A DNA stretch of 64,000 bases from Paraburkholderia bryophila (GTDB taxonomy: Bacteria; Pseudomonadota; Gammaproteobacteria; Burkholderiales; Burkholderiaceae), in NCBI RefSeq assembly GCF_013409255.1, contig NZ_JACCAS010000002.1, forward strand, positions 62,001-126,000, in the 5' to 3' direction. Each line of letters opens with the position of its first letter. Within the stretch, counting starts at the first letter, position 1. The notes below the pieces were generated by a model, which searched no databases, had not been told where the DNA came from, and worked only from the letters and a program-made list of their open reading frames with translations. Shown one piece after another: positions 1 to 9,337 of the stretch. The position numbers and the translations under genes were made by a program.

Positions 1-9
1 TCTTGCCGC

Positions 10-420
10 ATGTCGTTCACTTCCCTGAAGCGCACATTCGCCGTTTCCGCTACGGCACTTTGTCTTCATGTCGGACGGCGATGTGGCTAACTTCGATTCT
101 GTATCGATGGGTTCACGGAAGCGTTCGGCGATCAGGTCGACCGGCTCGGCGAGGTCAAAGGCGAGTACTCCGGCCTTGCGACGAGCAAAAATCTCGCGAT
201 GGTCAAATTCACCGACGACGGCACTTGCGTGAAGTACATCGACATTTTCGCTCGCCGCAGCTCCGCACCCAAAACGACAGCCACGACGTCACACTGAGTG
301 ACGAGGCGTCTCGATCGGCGGTCGTCGCGCGTATCGAAACCAGGCTCTGAAAAAACTTTCAAGCCCACCTACGCGGGTCCTTCGCAATCGGGCATCATTC
401 AACTTCTCCTCAACAAATAA
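10..420 (+). pseudogene. Frameshifted remnant of a small secreted protein
   Basis: A signal-peptide-like start (MSFTSLKRTFAVSATALCLH) opens at base 10. The coherent protein text then moves to frame 2 around bases 68-110 (SDGDVANFDSVSMG) and back to frame 1 from about 112 (EAFGDQVDRLGEVKGEYSG, then NLAMVKFTDDGTCVKYIDIF). A stop at 295-297 interrupts it, and a last in-frame piece (KPTYAGPSQSGIIQLLLNK) ends at 420. No single frame spans the gene, so at least two frameshifts and a nonsense codon are inferred. I do not recognise the family. The window edge is near, but the start codon seems to be inside the window. Confidence 0.5.
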
Positions 421-464
421 CAAAAATCGCGGGCCGCGACTTCAGTCGAATCGGATAAAAACCC

Positions 465-1868
465 ATGAACCTCATCGCGAAGATTTTCGGGACCCGGTCG
501 CCTTCGACGGTGCCTGCACATCAGGTCTATATAGTGCCGGGCGGATCAATGCCCCTTCGCACGGCGATTGAGACCATTATGGGCAGCACCGACAACGAAC
601 TAGTTGCGCTGTGCATTTCGCACTATTCGGGCTACGTCAGAGAAGCGGCGATTAGCCGGGCGGTCGAGCTCGGCGGCAGTTCGTTTCTGGAGTCGATAAC
701 AAAACGCGTGAACGATTGGGTGCCCGAGGTTCGACGAGCTGCCACGAACGCGCTGCTTACGCTCCTCGCAACCGTTCCCGCCGAGCACTTCGTGTTGCTC
801 ATCCCGCGACTGCGCCGCCTCATGGCGGCCATGCGGACGGACCATAGGTCCTGGTTATTCGACTTTGAACAGCGACTCGTGGAAGCCGGCGGCGCCGCAG
901 CGATTATCGCGGCAATGGGCGGCACCGATTTTCGGCTGAAGCGCGCCGCGTTTATGGTGGCGGTGGACCATCAACTTCTATCGGTTACCGAGTCGACAAA
1001 GCTCGGCCTACGCTCGGGCGACATAGTACTTGCACAACACGCTATGACGCAGCTGGATCGCGTACCGGTTTCAGAGCGTACGCTATGTATCGACCTTGCT
1101 GCCGCGTCCCCGTTTGGATCGATACGTTTTGCCGCTTTTAATCTCATTTCAAAAGATCAAAGTAGCGCCGGTTTCGAACCCTTCCTGTGGCGCACCCTAT
1201 TCGATTCACAAGGTAGCTTGCGGTCCGCCGCGGCCAGATTGCTCGTCGAACGGGGTCACGATGTTCCTGGTGGCTGCAGCACACTGCTCGATTCGGGTGA
1301 ATTGACTACGAGACAAATCCGCGCCGGTCTTTCCCTCCTCGTGGAGTATCGTGCGCCGGAAGTCGGCCCGATGCTAGCAAGGTATGCCAGCGACGCACGG
1401 GCGGCAATTCGTGCTCACGCCATCGCGCTGCAGGCTAAGGTCTCTCCGTCGATCAAGGACGAGATCGCGTCGCGTGCGCTGCTCGACCCGTCCCGAAAGA
1501 TCCGCAAAGTGGGGGTTCATCTATGCGCTTGCGGAGCATTTGTCTCCCTGGACCTGATTGAAACAATGCTCGTCCAACGTCAGGACCGTCACGCAGCATT
1601 GGCAGTCTGCGCAAGAGATAAATGGGACAGTCTTGTATGCATTGCGCTTATCACGGAACTTCATGCACCGACTGGGAGCAGTGATGCAGACATACGGTAC
1701 GCATTGAGAAACTGGATCGGCGACCCGACTTCATCGTGGACAAAACCTGGCGTCGAGCAGCGCTCGATCCTGTCCACTCCCGAGGTTGGATCACGTCTCC
1801 TCGACCTGGCCGAAGACCGACATCCGGCTTTGCGTGCGCGACTGCGAGAAGCGGGTATAGAACTGTAG
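465..1868 (+). CDS. HEAT-repeat-like protein
   Basis: 467-residue soluble protein without signal peptide or membrane segment. Throughout it shows short alpha-helical pairs of HEAT/PBS-lyase type, with recurring patterns such as VREAAISRAVELG, VPEVRRAATNALL, LRSAAARLLVERG, AAIRAHAIALQAK and RKIRKVGVHLCA. Such solenoids usually act as protein-binding scaffolds, so no enzymatic role is proposed. It is the only intact gene among four decayed ones in the first 4 kb. The downstream gene is on the opposite strand, so it appears monocistronic. A distant relation to phycobilisome-lyase or armadillo-type scaffolds cannot be excluded. Confidence 0.75.
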   Translation: MNLIAKIFGTRSPSTVPAHQVYIVPGGSMPLRTAIETIMGSTDNELVALCISHYSGYVREAAISRAVELGGSSFLESITKRVNDWVPEVRRAATNALLTLLATVPAEHFVLLIPRLRRLMAAMRTDHRSWLFDFEQRLVEAGGAAAIIAAMGGTDFRLKRAAFMVAVDHQLLSVTESTKLGLRSGDIVLAQHAMTQLDRVPVSERTLCIDLAAASPFGSIRFAAFNLISKDQSSAGFEPFLWRTLFDSQGSLRSAAARLLVERGHDVPGGCSTLLDSGELTTRQIRAGLSLLVEYRAPEVGPMLARYASDARAAIRAHAIALQAKVSPSIKDEIASRALLDPSRKIRKVGVHLCACGAFVSLDLIETMLVQRQDRHAALAVCARDKWDSLVCIALITELHAPTGSSDADIRYALRNWIGDPTSSWTKPGVEQRSILSTPEVGSRLLDLAEDRHPALRARLREAGIEL

Positions 1869-1954
1869 GTCGGAATGCATGAGTTGCGTTAGGCACGCCT
1901 CGAAGTCATTTCATCAACCGCCGATAGCGGGCCAGGTTAGCGTTTGCTCTTCGA

Positions 1955-2378
1955 TTACCCGGCGAGTAGCGCTGCGAGATCAGCTTGCAGAGCGTCCGAC
2001 CGGGCGAGTGCATCCACTTGCGCGGCTGGGCCAGCAGGCGCCGGCTGCTCTCCCATCAAACTTTCGACTTGCTTCGCGACCAGTTTCGCCATGTGGGTTG
2101 CATCGGCGTCCACCGTCGACTTTCTGTCCCCCACCGCTTTCTCGGCCGCGCCCACCGCTAGCGAACCGGTGCCGAGAGACGAGATCGCGCCGGGCTTTTT
2201 CCCGCTCGTCGAATCGAGATCAAACGCCAGCATGACTGTCGAGTGTCCCGCTGTCACCGACGACACCGTCACGTGGGCCTTGAGATCGCTCGCTCCGCTG
2301 CCGAGGCCGATCATCACCCGCTCGCTCTTACTGCCCTCGTCTATCGCTGTAAATTCGCCGTCAGTCGATCAGCGCATC
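1955..2378 (-). pseudogene. C-terminal remnant of a DUF4410-like protein
   Basis: Minus-strand reading gives TDGEFTAIDEGSKSERV, then MIGLGSGASDLKAHVTV, and ends near HMAKLVAKQVESLMGEQ, the pattern I associate with the C-terminal half of DUF4410 proteins (small, usually lipoprotein-like, unknown function). There is no start or signal region: upstream the frame runs at about 2370-2378 straight into the truncated proline dehydrogenase, whose stop codon lies at the junction. The N-terminal half has been lost, most simply by a deletion joining two neighbouring genes of the same orientation. The internal ATG at 2317 is not a credible native start. Confidence 0.6.
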
Positions 2379-3059
2379 GATCAATTGGGCGTCGTGCGTT
2401 GCAATGCCGACGAACGATCCTGCCTCGATCGCGCTCGAAACGTGACGGACGAAGTGAGCGTTGATCGCGGCACGGTCTTTCGACGCACCGTCGACGAGAT
2501 GCTCGTTTGCCTCCGCGTAGATTCCTTTGCAGATGCGCAGACGGCTCTTGCGTGCCTGCAACGGGACCATGTCCTCGTTCGTCCGTGTCAGATACGCCTG
2601 CAGTGCGATCCCAACCGGATACCCATCGGCTTCGAGACGGAGGAACGCGTCGAGCGTTTTCTGGGTGCAACTGACGTCTTCCATGTCGATGCACGCGCTG
2701 ATGCCGTATGGCGCGGCCGCCCGCAGAATGGTTGAGACGCGCTTCATGCAGGCGTCTTCGTCGAGATGCAGCCCCAGCGCGGTTAATTTTATCGACAGCT
2801 CCGTGCGCATATTGTTTGCGCCGAGTGCGTCGACGAGATCGAGATAATCGCGGGTCATCGACTCCGCCTGGTCGAACGAGGATGCCGACTCGCCCAGGAC
2901 ATCGACGGTTGTCCGGAAGCCTGCCGCGTCGAGCGACTGGATGCGTGCACAGGCATCGTCGAGCGTTTCGCCCGCGATATAACGACGCGAAATCTTACGG
3001 ATCAGCGAACGAGGGACGAACGGGATGGCGCGCGCCGCCATCGTATTGAGAATACGCAT
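2361..3059 (-). pseudogene. Proline dehydrogenase, C-terminally truncated
   Basis: Starts MRILNTMAARAIPFVPRSLI at 3059 and follows the stand-alone FAD-dependent proline dehydrogenase family (proline to pyrroline-5-carboxylate): RKISRRYIAGETL, TTVDVLGESASS, DMEDVSCTQKTLDAF, GIALQAYLTRT, LRICKGIYAE, FVGIATHDAQLI. Only 232 residues remain, whereas the family is usually about 310. The final barrel strands, including the C-terminal arginine-rich RR-IKEN region that binds the substrate carboxylate, are missing. Translation stops where DUF4410-like sequence begins. Probably inactive; a fusion deletion is the simplest cause. Confidence 0.8.
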
Positions 3060-3374
3060 GTTGTGGTCTCGTGAAAATGCAGTCGCGCGAATCGGGATGC
3101 AATCAGTCGATTCGAGCGACATCACCGGACTGCTGTTCACAGAGTCCGGAGCGAACGCCAACGTGGATGCATGACTGCATCGACTCAGGCTTTCAGTGCG
3201 TTTTCGAGGGAGGCCAGGCTGCTGCGTGCATGGTTCGAGTAGAGGTTGATGCGGTTGACTGCGGAAGAAGTCGAAGCCTGCTTTTGTTCTTTCAATGAGG
3301 CGGCACGCTCGTAGCACGGTGCGTGCTTGACCGCTCACGCAACGGTCTTGCAACAAGTGTCGCGCGTGACGGCC
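3060..3374. other. Gene-poor stretch with a possible gene tail
   Basis: No intact gene. On the minus strand a short coherent tail (VNRINLYSNHARSSL, then ASLENALKA) ends at a stop at 3185-3187. It could be the last 30-40 residues of an unrecognised, possibly helical (phasin-like) protein cut off upstream at about 3300. The part nearest 3060 may carry the old promoter of the truncated proline dehydrogenase. Confidence 0.3.
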
Positions 3375-3846
3375 TCATACAGACCGATGCTCCAGTGCAG
3401 GATCGATCTCTTTCGCTGTAAGACCGAATCTCGCCATCCGCGCGCGATGCCCGGACGAGCCGAGATATAGACGGAGTTGCCCGGCACTTCCAGTTTCGTG
3501 ATCGACCGCCTCGACAGCGCTTCCGATCTGCTCCACGAGTATCCGATTGCCCAGCGCAGTACTTGCGTACGACCAGAAAACCATCGCCAATCGCCCAAAC
3601 CAGCAGACTGAATGCAACCTTGGCGGCTCGATCAGGCGTGACGAATAGCGGCACATTCATATCCCAGCGACCGGCCTCAACGCCGGCTAACAACTCGCTA
3701 AACGTCGTCAGGCAATGCTCGATCCGGGTCACGCCGATCGCGCGAAGGACTGCATCGGCCAGATCAAGATCGGCGCCTATCGCCGTCCCGTCCGAGCCTG
3801 TCCAACCGAATGGCGGTTCCTGTAGGTACGCAATGGTGACTTTCAC
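3375..3846 (-). pseudogene. Family 3 solute-binding protein with internal deletions
   Basis: The first 95 residues (MKVTIAYLQEPPFGWTGSDG, then ADLDLADAVLRAIGV, AGRWDMNVPLFVTP, WAIGDGFLVVRK) match the N-terminal lobe of an ABC-transporter substrate-binding protein for amino acids or similar. At about 3560 the coherent text jumps frame to YASTALGNRILVEQIGSAVE, a motif that normally lies some 70 residues later. A second jump (DHETGSAG to LYLGSSGHRARMARFGLT) removes a further block before the normal C-terminus. So one frame-changing and one in-frame deletion appear to have removed most of the hinge and ligand pocket. The start codon and C-terminus survive. There is no obvious signal peptide. Confidence 0.7.
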
Positions 3847-3879
3847 GATCTGCCTCTCCTAGCTGGAACCCATCTGCCT

Positions 3880-5262
3880 TCACTGCGGCGCACCCTCAAT
3901 CGTGACGTTTCGAATCACGACCTCGGTTCGCCCGTCTTCGTCGTCAATAGACTGGGTCCAGGCAATGTTGTAGTCGGTCAGCCACACAGAATGCCAACTC
4001 TCATTCTTGCCGCGAGCCTTGGTGTCCGTACACTGCAGACCGATCGCCGTGCCCGTCAGCGAAGGGAAGATCGTCGACGCGGGCACTGCCTGGCCGATCT
4101 CGCAGCGCCTCGACTTCACGCCCTTCTGCGAAGGTTGCGGCACGGCGAGTTCAAGGCTTTGCCCCGGCACAAGCTCGTGGTCCGCCGCGGGCATCGCCGC
4201 CTCGTCCTCGATCGTGCTCCGTTGAGTCAAATCGGTGCCTTTCACCACGACTTGCGTGCGCAAGACAGCGATACCGTAGCTCAACGTGAAAGCCGACCAC
4301 CTGTCTGCATTGGCGACATCGGCAATCACACCGTTATTGCGCCGATTGATAAAAACATTATTGAACGCCACTTTGTCGGCGGGCGTTTTCTTGTTCACCC
4401 AGTCGGCTTCGAAAGTCAAACGCGAATACGGCAATGGACGGCTGCCGTCCGCAGGCAAGTGACGGCGAAGCGTCTCGGGCAATTGACGCTCGTCGAACGC
4501 GTCGTCGAGATAGGCCGACGGGTTATCGAGCACGGTCTCGAATGCCGCCTTTTGCCCGCTCATCATGCGGATAAATTCGAACGACGCACGCTGCCGCACG
4601 GGCTCAGGTAAACCGGCGATTGCATCGACCGAGAATGCGAGGATGCCGCATGCGCCCGGTGGATAGCCCTGCGTTCCTGGCGCGACGGGCGGCGTCGCAT
4701 TCAACTGTGCGTCCGCGTCGAGAAGATCCGTCACGCTATATTGATCCTGCGGATGCTGCGATTTCCCGCTATTGATCGAGATTTCCAGAATCTCCATCAC
4801 GTCCTCGATGATGCGAGGCGACGCCGTCTTTGCGAAACCGATGAAGTCAGAGCCCGCCATCGACGGCAGATGACAGTCTTTCTGCGAGTCCATGGCCATG
4901 TCTTTGAGCAACTGCAGCATTCGCAGCCGATCGTCCGCCGAAAGAGGCGCCGACCAGAATTTCTTCTGGTCGCCAGCCTGCTGCGCCAAAGCAGCCTTCC
5001 ACGCGGGATCGCTGGAGAATTTCGCAAGCCAGCGCATCAACACCTTCCCCTGCCCGGAGTCCGGATCGATTCCGGCCGCCATCAGATTGCCGCGAAACTG
5101 CGCCACGCTCTGCGTGGTTCCGCCCACTGTCGCCGCGTGCTGAGGTGACGAGTCCGATATCGACGACGCCGGTTCAGGCGGTGCACCGGACATATCAAGG
5201 CCATAGGCCGCGGCCGTTGAAAACATCAACAGCGCGCCGAGCATTCTCATGGAGGTTTTCAT
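3880..5262 (-). CDS. Secreted protein of unknown function, 460 aa
   Basis: The N-terminus MKTSMRMLGALLMFSTAAAY is a clear Sec signal peptide, with probable cleavage near AAAYG. The mature protein has a helical, polar N-terminal half (FRGNLMAAGIDPDSGQGKVL, LRMLQLLKDMAMD) and a beta-rich C-terminal half ending VVIRNVTIEGAPQ. Two C-terminal cysteines (RRCEIG and LQCTD) could form a disulfide. No catalytic signature or family was recognised. It faces the divergent small ORF and LeuB-like gene across a 260-base gap and looks monocistronic. A periplasmic or surface location is inferred from the signal peptide only. Confidence 0.7.
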   Translation of the reverse strand: MKTSMRMLGALLMFSTAAAYGLDMSGAPPEPASSISDSSPQHAATVGGTTQSVAQFRGNLMAAGIDPDSGQGKVLMRWLAKFSSDPAWKAALAQQAGDQKKFWSAPLSADDRLRMLQLLKDMAMDSQKDCHLPSMAGSDFIGFAKTASPRIIEDVMEILEISINSGKSQHPQDQYSVTDLLDADAQLNATPPVAPGTQGYPPGACGILAFSVDAIAGLPEPVRQRASFEFIRMMSGQKAAFETVLDNPSAYLDDAFDERQLPETLRRHLPADGSRPLPYSRLTFEADWVNKKTPADKVAFNNVFINRRNNGVIADVANADRWSAFTLSYGIAVLRTQVVVKGTDLTQRSTIEDEAAMPAADHELVPGQSLELAVPQPSQKGVKSRRCEIGQAVPASTIFPSLTGTAIGLQCTDTKARGKNESWHSVWLTDYNIAWTQSIDDEDGRTEVVIRNVTIEGAPQ

Positions 5263-5363
5263 TTTTATCAGAGCAGATCTGGCCGCGAGAAGAGATAAAG
5301 CCGTTTTGCGACCGTCATGTCAGTGAGTCGTGGTGAGTTTTTTCCTTAGCCGAAGTTAACGGC

Positions 5364-5456
5364 ATGCAGTGGAAGAACTTGATTGCGATCGTGTCTATCA
5401 CGGCACTACTTATACCGGGATCGATAGTTGCCTTGTACCGGTTTGATAGAGGATGA
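5364..5456 (+). CDS. Possible 30-residue single-span membrane peptide
   Basis: An ATG at 5364 opens a 30-codon frame ending TGA at 5454-5456. The peptide begins [20 protein letters not shown] and ends VALYRFDRG: one hydrophobic span with a basic N-terminal side. It sits 67 bases before the LeuB-like start, so it could be a leader or co-transcribed small protein, or the remnant of a secreted protein. No clear ribosome-binding site was seen. Existence is plausible, function unknown. Confidence 0.35.
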   Translation: MQWKNLIAIVSITALLIPGSIVALYRFDRG

Positions 5457-5523
5457 ACAATGTGTAACCCATCCAGACAGGTCCGCGTCGACAGGCATGG
5501 ACCACGAACAGAGAAAATCCCCT

Positions 5524-6612
5524 ATGAAAATCGCGGTCTTGCCGGGCGACGGCATCGGAACTGAAATCGTCGCTGAAGCCATCAAGGTGCTGAATGCCCT
5601 GGACCTGAAATTTGAAACCGAATTCGCATTGGCCGGTGGCGTCGCCTACGCGGCACACGGCCATCCCCTGCCGCAAACTACACTGAAGCTGGCCAAAGAG
5701 GCCGACGCCGTGCTGTTCGGCGCCGTAGGAGACTGGCGATACGACCAGTTGGATCGCCCGCTTCGCCCCGAGCAGGCGATCCTCGGACTGCGCAAGCACC
5801 TGGGACTGTTCGCCAATCTCCGGCCCGCGATCTGCTTTGAGCAACTGGCGGACGCTTCAAGCCTCAAGCCCGAACTGATCTCGGGTCTCGACATACTGAT
5901 CATCCGCGACGCGACCGGCGACGTCTATTTCGGACAACCTCGTGGACGCCGCACCGCGGTGGACGGCCCTTTCCCCGGCACGGAAGAAGGCTTCGACACC
6001 ATGCGCTACTCGCGCCCCGAGGTCGAGCGCATTGCCCACGTCGCCTTCCAGTCCGCCCAGCAGCGAGCCAAACGAGTCACCAGCGTCGACAAGGCCAATG
6101 TGCTGGAAACCTCCCAGTTCTGGCGGGACATCATGACCGAGGTCGGCAAACAATACCCCGATGTCGAACTGGATCACATGTACATCGACAATGCGGCGAT
6201 GCAACTGGTCAAGGCGCCTAAAAAATTCGACGTGATTGTTACCGGCAACCTGTTCGGCGATATTCTCAGCGACGAAGCCGCCATGCTCACGGGCTCCATC
6301 GGCATGCTGCCGTCGGCCAGCCTGAGTGCAAGCCACCGGGGCCTCTACGAACCCAGCCACGGCAGCGCGCCGGACATCGCGGGTAAGGGCATCGCAAATC
6401 CGTTGGCGACGATACTCTCCGCCGCCATGATGTTGCGTTTCTCGCTGAAGCAGACCACCGCCGCCAACCGCATTGAATCCGCGGTCAGGGACGTGCTTGC
6501 ATCGGGATTACGTACGGCAGATATCTATTCCGAAGGCACACGCCGGGTCGGCACGAGCGAGATGGGCGATGCAGTCGTGGCGGCTATCGCGAGAAGCGCT
6601 CGTACCGACTAA
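5524..6612 (+). CDS. leuB: 3-isopropylmalate dehydrogenase-like enzyme
   Basis: 362 residues, the normal size for NAD-dependent 3-isopropylmalate dehydrogenase (oxidative decarboxylation in leucine synthesis). Start [19 protein letters not shown] was preferred to an upstream in-frame start because it opens with the family N-terminus. Substrate arginines are seen in [14 protein letters not shown], followed by [21 protein letters not shown] (lysine), [22 protein letters not shown] (metal aspartates) and the NAD region [20 protein letters not shown]. The usual RELTGGIYFG loop reads [10 protein letters not shown]. No leuC or leuD lies nearby, so it may be a second copy or a related tartrate/malate-type dehydrogenase. 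The symbol is therefore by homology only. Confidence 0.75.
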   Translation: MKIAVLPGDGIGTEIVAEAIKVLNALDLKFETEFALAGGVAYAAHGHPLPQTTLKLAKEADAVLFGAVGDWRYDQLDRPLRPEQAILGLRKHLGLFANLRPAICFEQLADASSLKPELISGLDILIIRDATGDVYFGQPRGRRTAVDGPFPGTEEGFDTMRYSRPEVERIAHVAFQSAQQRAKRVTSVDKANVLETSQFWRDIMTEVGKQYPDVELDHMYIDNAAMQLVKAPKKFDVIVTGNLFGDILSDEAAMLTGSIGMLPSASLSASHRGLYEPSHGSAPDIAGKGIANPLATILSAAMMLRFSLKQTTAANRIESAVRDVLASGLRTADIYSEGTRRVGTSEMGDAVVAAIARSARTD

Positions 6613-6649
6613 TGTCCTCACGCTATCGAACAGCATTGCACGCTACATC

Positions 6650-7633
6650 TCAATGCGACGAAACAAACTTTGCCTCTGGAAAAGCGGGAGGCAGCGCAAA
6701 GCTCTGGCGAAGGTGTTTCGTCTCCGCGGCAGGCGTTCGACCAAAGAGTCGCTTGAACTCGCGATTGAATTGAGAGGCACTCGTATAGCCCACAGCATGG
6801 CATGCCGCCTCCGCAGTCATGTCCTGGCGCACCATGAGCAAACGAGCCTGATGTAATCGGGTGGACTTCACGTACTGCATCGGCGAGGTCGACGTGACGG
6901 TTTTGAAGTGGCTGTGAAACGTCGCTACGCTCATTCCGGCCTGGCTTGCGAGGCTGGGCAGGTCGAGCGGCTCGGCATAGGTCGCGTGGATACGTTCAAG
7001 CGCTCGGCCAATCTTGCCGAATTGCCCTTGCATCGACAAAGCCGCACGCATTGCGTTGCCTTGTCCGCCGCTCAACACCCGGAAATACAATTCACGCATC
7101 AGTGCCGGCCCGAGGATGGCGGCGTCGAGCGGCTGGCTCATTGCCTCCAGAAAACGCAGTACAGAGGCTCGCATGGCCGCATCCATCGGGCTCGACATCA
7201 TGGGCTGCGGCACGTCGCCCGACGGCGGCAACCCATGACGGTCGATCTGAATCATGAGCTCGGCCGCCACCTGAAAATCCAGATGCAGGTAGAGAGCCAG
7301 TAGCGGCGACTCGGGCGTTGCGTCGGTCTCCATGGTGAAGGGCACCGGGACCGCGACGGCGAGATAGTGCTGCTCGTCATACACGTAGACCTGGTCACCC
7401 AGGTACCCGCGCTTTCTACCCTGACACACGATCACGATGCCGGGATCGTAAAGCACCGGCGTGCGAGATAGCGCCCGGTCCGAACGCAGAATACGCACAT
7501 CGCGCAACGCGGTCAGGTTGTAGCCTTCCTGCGGCGCCAGCGCAGTCAGCAACGCCACCATGCGGCGCTGTTCATGTGCGCCGGCGCTGGAAACAGCTCG
7601 GCCGACGCGCTCCTGACCCACTGCTTTACTCAT
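6650..7633 (-). CDS. AraC-family regulator, divergent from SDR gene
   Basis: 327 residues from MSKAVGQERVGRAVSS at 7633. An upstream in-frame ATG at 7726 overlaps the neighbouring gene and was rejected. Residues about 30-190 form the AraC-type N-terminal cupin-like sensor (PVLYDPGIVIVCQGRKRGYL, YLAVAVPVPFTMETDATPES). The C-terminus carries the two helix-turn-helix motifs (AGMSVATFHSHFKTVT and CHAVGYTSASQFNREFKRLF). It is divergent from the short-chain dehydrogenase with a 92-base gap, an arrangement in which this AraC subfamily commonly controls the adjacent oxidoreductase. The inducer is unknown. Confidence 0.85.
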   Translation of the reverse strand: MSKAVGQERVGRAVSSAGAHEQRRMVALLTALAPQEGYNLTALRDVRILRSDRALSRTPVLYDPGIVIVCQGRKRGYLGDQVYVYDEQHYLAVAVPVPFTMETDATPESPLLALYLHLDFQVAAELMIQIDRHGLPPSGDVPQPMMSSPMDAAMRASVLRFLEAMSQPLDAAILGPALMRELYFRVLSGGQGNAMRAALSMQGQFGKIGRALERIHATYAEPLDLPSLASQAGMSVATFHSHFKTVTSTSPMQYVKSTRLHQARLLMVRQDMTAEAACHAVGYTSASQFNREFKRLFGRTPAAETKHLRQSFALPPAFPEAKFVSSH

Positions 7634-7725
7634 AGAAATAGGCAATAAAAACCGAGAATCTGGGCTGATTTTCAGGGGAAACCCAGAATAACATGCAACT
7701 CTCAAACCAGCCCAGGAGTGTTGCA

Positions 7726-8565
7726 ATGTCTTCGAATAGAACCATCCTTATCACCGGCGTCAGTAGTGGCTTCGGCCGCGCATTGGCCGAAGAAGCGCTC
7801 GCCGCAGGGTATCGAGTCGTCGGCACGGTACGAAGCGAGCAGGCGAAACAGAGCTTCGAATCGCTCAACCCGGCGAACGCATTCGGTCGGGTACTCGACG
7901 TTACCGATTTCGATTCCATCGAAGAGGTCGTCAGCGAAATTGAGGCCAACGTGGGGCCGCTGGACGTGCTGGTGAACAACGCCGGTTACGGTCACGAGGG
8001 TGTGATGGAAGAGTCGTCGCTTGCCGATATGCGTCGCCAATTCGACGTGAACGTGTTCGGCGCTGTCGCCGTCATGAAGAGCGTGTTGCCGTACATGCGC
8101 GAGCGCAGACGCGGACACATTCTCAACATCACCTCGATGGGCGGCTTTATCACCATGCCGGGCATCGCCTACTACTGCGGCAGCAAATTCGCATTGGAGG
8201 GCATCTCCGAAGTCCTCGGCAAAGAACTCAAGCCGTTCGGCATTCACGTAACCGCCGTGGCGCCAGGCTCTTTTCGCACGGCATGGGCTGGTCGTTCGAT
8301 GGTTCGAACGCCGCGTTCGATTCCCGACTACGATGCGTTGTTCGACCCCATCAGAAAAGGGCGGGAAGAGAAAAGCGGCAAACAACTCGGGGATCCTGTG
8401 AAAGCCGCGCGCGCCATGTTGTCCGTTATCGAAAGCGATGAGCCGCCAGCGCATCTTCTGCTGGGCAGTGATGCGCTCAGCCTGGTTCGGGAAAAGCTCT
8501 CGTTGCTTGGCGCGGAATTCGACGCGTGGGAAAGGGTTACCCGATCGACGGACGGAGGAACCTGA
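7726..8565 (+). CDS. Short-chain dehydrogenase/reductase
   Basis: 279-residue classical SDR with a Rossmann fold. The NAD(P) motif TGVSSGFGRAL is near residue 11, NNAGYGHEGV near 85, the catalytic serine in NITSMGG, and YYCGSKFA supplies the YxxxK pair. Start ATG at 7726 is supported by an AGGAG ribosome-binding site at 7714-7718. The substrate cannot be told from sequence. It is paired with a divergent AraC regulator and is probably its target. It converges on the secreted protein gene at 8600 with 34 bases between. Confidence 0.85.
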   Translation: MSSNRTILITGVSSGFGRALAEEALAAGYRVVGTVRSEQAKQSFESLNPANAFGRVLDVTDFDSIEEVVSEIEANVGPLDVLVNNAGYGHEGVMEESSLADMRRQFDVNVFGAVAVMKSVLPYMRERRRGHILNITSMGGFITMPGIAYYCGSKFALEGISEVLGKELKPFGIHVTAVAPGSFRTAWAGRSMVRTPRSIPDYDALFDPIRKGREEKSGKQLGDPVKAARAMLSVIESDEPPAHLLLGSDALSLVREKLSLLGAEFDAWERVTRSTDGGT

Positions 8566-8599
8566 CGCGCCTCGAAGGATGCGCGTAACGCCAAAGCGA

Positions 8600-9058
8600 T
8601 CAGTGGTACGTGGTCGACGAAGACTGAAGCCTCGTCAACTCGCCGCCCACGAATCGGAACCAGCCTTGCGATCCTTGCATGACGACTTCGTCGCCTTGCC
8701 AGAACACGCGTTTGACCGTCATGCGCCGGCCCGAGCGTTGCACGAGCGGCGGACGGCGTCGAAAATCGTACAGCACCGGACCGGCATCGGTCTGCACGAG
8801 CATGCGAGTGACCGTGTCGTTTGCGTTGCCGGTATCGTCGTAATGGGCGAGTGTGTTCGCCTCGAAACGATCGAACGTTTTCTGGTCGAGCATCGCAACG
8901 ACATTCCGGTCATTGCGCTCGAATTGCAGTTCGCCTGAGACTGTCGCGATTGGGCCGGAGGTGCTGCTTTGCGCATGAGCGCACGTCGCGAATGAGAGGG
9001 TTGCGAGCACAGCGAAGAACACTCGCTTGCCGTCGCGTTTGATAAGTTGGCTGATCAC
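8600..9058 (-). CDS. Small secreted protein of unknown function
   Basis: 152 residues with a Sec signal peptide (KRVFFAVLATLSFATCAHAQ), probably cleaved after AHA. The mature part of about 125 residues is beta-rich and contains GELQFERNDRNVVAMLDQK, VLYDFRRRPPLVQRSG and VFWQGDEVVMQGSQGWFRF. It lacks cysteines after cleavage and has no known catalytic motif. It is likely periplasmic. It appears monocistronic, converging with the SDR gene. Family not recognised. Confidence 0.65.
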   Translation of the reverse strand: MISQLIKRDGKRVFFAVLATLSFATCAHAQSSTSGPIATVSGELQFERNDRNVVAMLDQKTFDRFEANTLAHYDDTGNANDTVTRMLVQTDAGPVLYDFRRRPPLVQRSGRRMTVKRVFWQGDEVVMQGSQGWFRFVGGELTRLQSSSTTYH

Positions 9059-9337
9059 AAGTCGTTCCCGCTTTGGTCTTCAAGTTTCACGAAGGTCCAC
9101 AATTCAATAGTCTAATGTGAAAAGAAGCCGACATTTAAGAAAGAAGTCGTTCAGGAATGTCGATCTAGCCCGATCTCGAACGTCGAACAGGTATGCGCCG
9201 GATTGCGTGTCCGGCACACTGTCGCCCGTGGCGAGGCGAGGACCGCGTACAAGCGCGCTTTCGCGGCTCAACTGGCGGTTTTCACAAGCCAGCCGTCGAC
9301 CGGCTGATGACCGCCAGCTTGACGCTCATCGGAGTGT

